Shown: in pieces, positions 57,379-64,000 of the stretch
How positions within the stretch are numbered: the first letter of the stretch is position 1
Layout: the number at the start of each line of letters is the position of its first letter
DNA from: Hyalella azteca
Lineage: Eukaryota > Arthropoda > Malacostraca > Amphipoda > Hyalellidae
Reading direction: 5' to 3'
Assembly (NCBI RefSeq): GCF_000764305.2
Contig: NW_025941450.1
Coordinates: 59,109 to 123,108, forward strand
DNA: 64,000 nucleotides
Program-made: the position numbers and the translations under genes
Notes under the pieces: generated by a model
Told to the model about the DNA's origin: nothing
Databases searched by the model: none
The model's input: only the letters and a program-made list of their open reading frames with translations

Positions 57379-60300
57379 AGCTAAAACTGCAGAATACTCA
57401 ATTCTGGAATATAATTCTGGAAAAGATGTCACGTCAATAAACTAAGAAAAACTGTCAATGCTAGTCAACTAATAAAATTCTAATAAATCTGAAGAGCAGT
57501 AAATTTAAACATTTTTGCTTTTTTATCGGTTCAATAAATTTGAATTCTCAATTCGTGTAAAACTATATAAAGTAACTTGTGAATGCTAAGTAATTCTGAA
57601 TTGTTGAAGACTAAACAAAATTTAATCTCTTTCGAACTCCAGAATATAAGAATGAAATCCCTCATTGACTGTGGCTGCTAAGAGTCTTTAGTAAATTCCT
57701 CGTCTACTTTGGTTAAGAACATAGCGCCATCGTTCACAAAAAAACTGTAAAATACATAAACAAACCAAAAATGCATGCATGAACTTAACTCCGAAGTTGA
57801 AAATGCGATTGATCAACGATATATAAGTTATTTGAAGTCTCAGTTAATATTATAGCAGAAATGTCGGTGAAATTTGAGGTCAGAATGTCCCTTTGTGTTG
57901 ATGAAATCGATTGATGGTTCGCTGAATGTCTTTGTAGGCCTAACATTATTTTTTTTTTTTGAGAGAGGGGGAGGGTATAAATTTCGATGGTTCTCTCATG
58001 CATCGTTAACGAGCGTCCCTTCCATGCATCACAAGCCCTCGGGCAGTCAAAACAGTGTAAAAATTAATGAAAAATATATGAATATTTCGAATCATTACTA
58101 ATCAATAACCGTAAAATAAGGATTATAAATAAAATAGAAGTTCACAAAAGTTCATTTGCTTTGTAGAAAACTTTTGATATTTGAGATTTAAACTTAAAAT
58201 TGTAAATTGTTTTTCGAATACAAAAACCGAAATAAACATAAGCAGCGATTATAAAATAAAAAAAAAACATAATATGGTAATAAAAACACAATCAGCGATT
58301 ATAAAGTTTCCGCCTATTAAATTGCAGGCCATGAACTACAATCATTAATGAATCAGCTGAAATGACAAATTTATTATGGGGATATAAATAATATGCATCG
58401 TGTTTATTGTATTTTGTGTTCATGAAAGGTTATGGTGATGTTTCAAGAAATATTTTTTCATGCATGCCGTAATATATTTTGCCGTAATATAATGCCGACA
58501 AAAAATTTTCAGACATCAACACAATAATAGAAGAGAACTAAATTCAGAAAGCGACAATTCATGCAATTAATGAAATTTTTTAACACGATTATTCAGCTTT
58601 CAACTTCACAAAGCGGAGTCCGGAGCTGAGGCAGTTATTTGGCCTCGGTTATCTCAGGAGCGCGGCTGCGGTGAGAGCAGCGGAACAAACTCCGTTGACA
58701 GCACCATCCCTAAATATAGAATTTATCTTATCCTTTAATATAGAACTTAGGTAGGTATAGCATTACGACGAATGGAAGTGAAGAAGGATCAAGAAGGAAG
58801 AATGATCTGGATGAAGAAGGATCAAGGTCCTTCATATCGCAGGGCGCGGAGAAGCTCCAGCCAAAAGTCAGGTGCGGTATTTAAGCAAAGGCGAGCAGAT
58901 TTTGCAGCCTTTGATGGTATTTGCAGCATCAAAGGCACCGTGCGCTCATGAAATGATAGAGGAAAGGCAAGGAAATGGATGAGGAACATGAAGGGAATTT
59001 GAAATAAAGCTTTAGATTCAGGAAAGCAGAATAACCGTTGACGTGAGAAATCCTGTAGGGGACATCGACTGGAAATTCAACTCAAAATAACTGAAATCGT
59101 AAAATTAAAAACTAGGATATTGGATGTAATTGAAAATATTTATTCTGGTGTAACAGACAATAACATTAGTATGAAAAGATCGTACATAAACTTTTATGAA
59201 ATAAATTATGAAAATATGCGAAGGAATATTAGAAATATAGTAAAGCATTATATTTTTCTTTTTAAAGAGTTTTTTATTATTAAAGAGTTCTTAAGAGAAA
59301 AAGTGTTTCAAAGGCACATAAAGTTAATTTGTCTTGGCATATTAAAAGGAGGGCTTGTTGATTATGGCAGTGGAGAAGCGATGCAACTCTTTGATAATCT
59401 CGCGAGAGGAAATAGCAGGAAATGAAAGTACGGGACCGAGGCGGGGATCTGAAGTAGAGACAAAATATTGCTGCGTTGAAATGTTCTGTCGAGGCTTGGG
59501 CTTGGAAAGAAATAATGCTGAAATGTGCGGGCAACTGAAAATTGTAGACAATTGAATGATTATTATAAAAAGGAAAACAATTTAATGACTATGTGATTTA
59601 AATAACATAGAAAATTAGTAAAAGGATCAAATGCGCTTAAGAGAAAATGTTTGTTTCATTGCAATCGAAATTCAACGTTGATGCAGAGATCGAAGGCACT
59701 GCAGGATAACTTCAACAGCATGTTGTTGTCTGCAGAATTCGGATCGAAAAGGAGGATGTATTTCGGACGCTTAAAAAGTTGATTTTATGACAGGTAATGT
59801 TGGGATAATGTTTCTGTTTGTATGTTCGTAATGTGGTTGACGGGAAGATGTCGCTGAGGTGCATCCTTGCTACAGAGGAGTTCACGCGGAAGAAAATTAC
59901 ATCTTATTAATTGAAATTTTAATGTAGTAAACGGTAGGAAGTTCTGGCAACCTCCAACATAATGCGATGATGTTTGTTCGGTGTTTTATTTACATTGAAA
60001 ATTTATAGGAACATTTGCCAAGTTTTCAAAGTAACTTGAGATAACTTGATCGAACAAACAAAGACAAGAAATAACTTTTTTTAGGCGAAATCAAACTTTT
60101 CTATGATTATAACAATAAATAGTCACACATACATATAATGTTAATTTGCATATTAATTCTGGTCCATTAACATCATAGTTCAAAAGCAGCAACTAAATGT
60201 CATTCTTTCAATGTCGGGTGCTTGCTCTGCGCTCAAATATTTTAAAAGATTGGCTCATAAAATGTGTGTGGTTCAGGCAAATGTTAAAAAAATTATATCA

Positions 60301-60689
60301 GCATTCATTGAGCTCCAATTTGCATAACTTGTTGATGCGCTCTCTGAATTATCCAGCTTTAATGATTAAATTTACGGCAGCATCGTGATGTAATTAAGGC
60401 CATTAATAATTCTGATGAATTACCGCATTTCAACTGGTTTTGTGCGACTGAAACTGCCAATGTTCTAACAAATTTTCCTACACAAAGAAATTTCTAGAAA
60501 ACGATACAAATAAAATACCGCTAGAAAGCATGCACATCAAATTTCTAGTTTTTATACAGGCTACGAAAATAAATCACATGTGAAGCATTCCTATAACATT
60601 CCCGAGAATTAACGAGTCGTAAATTTTTAATCGTTACATTGGAAGTAAAAGTCGCGCGGGCAGCTTAAACGAGAATCATGACGAAGTTC
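57379..60689. other. No gene seen in about 3.3 kb
   Basis: AT-rich. The open frame at 59120-59425 (non-repetitive, AT-rich codons) and the overlapping ones at 59.28-59.55 kb have no recognised domain. At 58770-58830 GAAGGATCAAGAAGGA-like strings repeat two or three times. Confidence 0.45.
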
Positions 60690-61016
60690 TGAATATATAG
60701 CAGCGGCATAGACAAAAATTATGGAATTATGGCTTATTTTAGAGCATATAGTAGCGAAAGAAATTCATATTATTACTTATTTTAGAGTATATGGCAGCGG
60801 CAGAGACAAAAGTTATGACTTATTTTAGAGTACATATATCAGCGGCAGAGTGAAAAATTATGACTTATTTTAGGGTATACAGAGACGGCAGAGACAAAAA
60901 TTATGCCCTATTTTAGAGTACATATATCAGCGGCAGAGTGAAAAATTATGAATCATTTTAGAGTATACAGCAGCGGCAGAGACAAAAATTATGACCTATT
61001 TTAGAGTATACAGCGG
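60690..61016. repeat. Minisatellite of about 43 bp, seven units
   Basis: Units contain AGCGGCAGAGACAAAAATTA then TGACTTATTTTAGAGTATAC. Some units have CATATATCAGCGGCAGAGTG in place of the usual start, giving a higher-order alternation. Confidence 0.9.
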
Positions 61017-62141
61017 TGGTTGGGGCGAAATTTGAGCGTAACCCTCTTAGCCACCTTCCCCAAGGCTCATCCTGGATGAGGTTTTCTAGTCCCTCATCCA
61101 AGTTCCTTTTCTTCCCAGCATTCTTGAGCTCCCAAAATGCTACCCTTTTGCTTCTAGCTTAAAAAAGTAACCTTTGCTTTTGCTTAGTTTGCTTAGTCCT
61201 AACTTTCCGTGCTCTCCCCATCGTATTTAAGGTACGTTGAGTACAATATTTCAGGGAAATTTCGAGTCTGAGGAGAATAGTTTGCAGCTAGATAAGCGTA
61301 TTCAAGATGGCGCTATGCAACATCGCTACTACAAACGATGTGGGCCAGGCTAAAGTAACTTAAAGAGCAACGATAATATCGTTCAACAATAGCCATAAAG
61401 GCTCTATTTTAAATGCCCGGGGTTCTCTTCAAACTAATGCCGAAAAAAATGTTTATAGCCTCGGTCGTGCCCCCGGAAAAAAGTTCGGGGTATTTTTGAT
61501 TACTTAATAAAAAAGAAATTTGTCGAGGGGATGATCAGAATATGAAAATTTGCAAGTTATTGTTGGCGATTCAAAATATTTGGTATTCAAAATTTGCAGT
61601 ACAAGAATGAAAGCCTTTTGAGAAAGCAAGTGTAAATGTAAATAATGGAAAAAATATTATCTTATAAACGTGCAAATTAGAATTTGAAACGACATAATTT
61701 GCACTCTAATTCCAGGTACTTGAGAGGGGATTTTACTTGATCAAACTACTTAAACTATTAAAAAGCTGATCTAGTTCCAAAACTTTATAAGGGGCCATTT
61801 TCGATCAAAGAAAATATAGTCTTAAACCAGCGTGATTTCAGTTTGCTCAAATTTAAAACTAAAAGACAATTTTAAATGCACGAAAATTAATAAGTGAATT
61901 AATATTATATATATATTTGAATGTTATGTACGGAAATTCATAAGTGAATTTGTAACCTTGATTATCAAACTAAACCATGAAACTTTTACAATTTTCACAT
62001 TCATAATTTTGTTATAAAGTTTTAGTTGCCAGGGCACTCGTCGGGTAGCGGCTTAGAAGGATGGAAAGATGCTCATCAAATTGTGAAGAAAGATGCGGCA
62101 AATTCGCGCCCCTGCCGACTTAATGAGATGGGAGTCCGTAT
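61017..62141. other. No gene seen
   Basis: A GC-richer block at 61.02-61.2 kb and AT-rich DNA beyond it. No array or recognised open frame. Confidence 0.45.
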
Positions 62142-62316
62142 CACCGAGAAAAATGAACGGGTCAAAATGTCCAAGCAATAACACACTTTCTTGCCCCCAG
62201 CACGAGCAGAGAGCAGACATAGCATTGCACCGCCCATTGGCCGAGTCAAACTGCATCGGTGTGACACAAACAATTGGGTAAAAAAGTGAACAACGCCATA
62301 CTCATTTCTCTGAGTG
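62142..62316 (+). mobile_element. MITE-like element, copy 13
   Basis: Begins CACCGAGAAAAATGAACGGG, then AATGTCCAAGCAATAACACA. The core is GTCAAACTGCATCGGTGTGA, and the right end is ACTCATTTCTCTGAGTG followed by TA. Length 175 bp. Confidence 0.83.
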
Positions 62317-62440
62317 TATTTTTAAATGTCTTCGAGGACCTGCGGTGGTGAAAATATACATCGCTATTTAGACGACGTCGTACTCATTCCTTTGAGTGTT
62401 GAAAGTCGATGCCCTCAAGGACCTGCGGTGGCGCCAAAAT
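62317..62440. repeat. Duplicated right end of the MITE-like copy with flank
   Basis: The right terminal part (GTACTCATTCCTTTGAGTG, ending near 62398) reappears 82 bp after the end of copy 13. In both places GACCTGCGGTGG(T/C)G follows. A segment of about 80 bp including the element end and its flank has been tandemly duplicated and has then diverged. Confidence 0.7.
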
Positions 62441-63574
62441 TTCTGCTATCGGAACTCAATGAAATAAATTGAGACGCTGGCGACCGTCGTTACGGGGAAT
62501 CTGCGGCAATCGAACTTGAGCGGATGTCGGAGAAGCTGCACAGAAATTCTGTGACCGAAAAGTTTGATTCAAAGATATAAATTAGTTATAATTAAAAAAA
62601 TTTTTTTGATCTTCTGCTTCTTGCATGACATGAAGGGAAAATGGCTGCGTGCTCAAGCAAAATGAAATGAAGATGACGACATTAAAATAAATAATAGCAA
62701 CGAAATTAATATGAAAAATAAAATTATTTCGAGTTAGAGAATTAGACCCTTCGCTATATTAACTAATGCTTCGCTATTTTTCAATTTTTGAAACTTTTTT
62801 CTAAATTGTTTTCATTGTCCAAGAATTCATCTTTCGCTTCCATTTAACTAAATCTTCATAAAAAATCATAAGTAACGAATAATATTATTTTGTAATTCTA
62901 TTGATGTTAATATTTGTAAGTAGTATAATAATTGTTGGCCTCTAACCAGTTTAACTTGCACTAATAAAAGTGCAATTAAGTTTTGAGCGACCGCGCGCGT
63001 CTCATCGCTCGGTTGTTTGTACTTGCATTAAATTAATTATTTTGTGGCACCAGATAATTAGTAAAAATACTGGTTTATTTCCTTGTAATTACTGCTTTGA
63101 AGCAATAATAATTTGCGTGAAAATATAAATCAGATGATATTGTTTGGTTCATAATTTGCGGTTTTTATATAATGAATACTTGAACTTCCCACTGCACTAT
63201 TACTGAAAAATAGGCAGACATATTTGAAGCAACATTCAATACTGTTAATATAATCAATTGAAAAAATATACAGGCTAATTCTGCACAACTAGGCGACCAA
63301 AAAAAACTGATCGCTGAAAGCCGTGAGCTCATTTAACATTTTATTCAGCAACAATTTTACTTGGTCAAAATTCTGAAATATTTTGTACCATATTCATAAA
63401 CAGTTAAATATTTCTATATTTTATGTACAAAAATTTTCGTTCGATTCAAATTGGATACCATTAAAGAGCCTCAAGCTCTTCATATGCTCCGGAGCGTCAT
63501 TCTTAGCGCCTTGAACATTTATATTCAGTCACGGTTTTACTAAGTCATAATTCTGAAATTTTTTACCATATTTT
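62441..63574. other. No gene seen
   Basis: AT-rich, no array or recognisable frame. A short direct repeat GTTTTACT(T/A)(G/A)GTCA(A/T)AATTCTGAAAT occurs at 63353 and 63533. Confidence 0.45.
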
Positions 63575-63735
63575 GATGCACTAAATTTCGATGCATATTT
63601 ACCATATTTCGATGCCATATTTCGATTCCATATTTACCAAATTTCGATGCCATATTTCGATTCCATATTTCGATTCCATATTTACCATATTTCGATGCCA
63701 TATTTCGATTCCATATTTACCATATTTCGATGTAC
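63575..63735. repeat. TTTCGAT(G/T)CCATA short-unit array
   Basis: Units of about 13 and 36 bp built from CATATTTCGATGCCATATTT and CGATTCCATATTTACC alternate about six times. The plus frame reads ISMPYFDSIFT repeats, a by-product of the 36-bp period. Confidence 0.92.
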
Positions 63736-63923
63736 GAAATTTTTGGTTTAATTCTAATGGGTTACCATTAGTAAACACTCCATATACTTTTTATTTTGAC
63801 AACAAAGTAAATAGTTACATGTCAGTGGCAAATACTGTCCAGAGGCTGCGCACACGGAGCCTTGATAATTACCTCCCTGAGGATGGCTGGTCTGCAGGGG
63901 GCTAATTTTGAGGCTTGGGTCAA

Positions 63924-64000
63924 GCATGGCGATAATTAGACACATCAGACCCATATGGCGCCTGGCATGGCGATAATTAGACACATCAGACCCATATGGC
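63924..64000. repeat. 41-bp tandem repeat running off the window
   Basis: GCATGGCGATAATTAGACAC then ATCAGACCCATATGGCGCCT occurs at 63924 and 63965 without a difference. The second copy is cut by the window end, so the full array length is unknown. Confidence 0.9.

Noticed and set aside
63455..63500. Third copy of the hammerhead-like motif (near GAGCCTCAAGCTC)
   Set aside because: It shares an AGAGC/GCTCT hairpin style, but CTGATGA and GAAA counterparts are absent.

Overview
This window looks like AT-rich, gene-poor nuclear DNA from an animal, probably an arthropod. The evidence is one recognisable spliced-gene exon with a consensus GT donor, a tRNA-derived SINE, a decayed Tc1/mariner transposon, a MITE-like family and a very high density of minisatellites. 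There are no bacterial operons, rRNA genes or intact tRNA genes. A crustacean source is only an impression from the satellite-rich landscape and cannot be proved from this sequence.

The only confidently coding segment is a 262-codon exon on the minus strand (43962..44747). It encodes the amino-terminal part of a TRIM9-type E3 ubiquitin ligase: split RING, B-box 1 and B-box 2. It ends at a phase-0 splice donor, so the COS, FN3 and SPRY exons should lie at lower coordinates. None is recognisable in the 43.9 kb to the left, so much of that stretch may be first intron, or it may be intergenic. A 41-codon open frame at 5399..5524 has coding-like composition but no recognised family.

Repeats make up most of what can be described. 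(1) More than 30 separate tandem arrays, with units of 14 to about 80 bp, lie at 1.6, 2.9, 3.3, 4.4, 5.8, 7.0, 8.8, 9.4, 10.3, 11.0, 11.9, 12.5, 12.9, 14.5, 14.6, 17.0, 18.9, 19.9, 23.5, 24.3, 24.5, 26.9, 30.1, 30.5, 34.3, 36.5, 38.5, 39.2, 40.3, 41.4, 41.8, 42.4, 43.0, 56.1, 60.7, 63.6 and 63.9 kb. Almost every array has its own unit, and many long open frames in the window are by-products of units divisible by three. (2) A short inverted-repeat element of about 150-190 bp, with ends CACTCAG...CTGAGTG, occurs about 13 times in both orientations. (3) A 784-bp Tc1/mariner derivative (50018..50801) has 249-bp terminal inverted repeats of IR/DR type and a residual transposase tail. It is inserted in an older dispersed repeat (family B; other copies at 31.6 and 33.8 kb). 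(4) A second dispersed repeat (family C) occurs at 29.6, 34.0 and 46.4 kb. (5) A dimeric tRNA-like SINE lies at 53.0-53.2 kb. (6) Two decayed hammerhead-ribozyme-like motifs at 20.7 and 23.4 kb resemble tails of Penelope-like elements. (7) A 246-bp interrupted palindrome lies at 17.74-17.98 kb.

The two ambiguous bases (18990 and 38633) both fall inside tandem arrays, so array copy numbers here should not be trusted. I see no convincing new multigene system. The most unusual features are the minisatellite density, the MITE-like family, the ribozyme-like relics and an apparently lost RING histidine in the TRIM9 exon.
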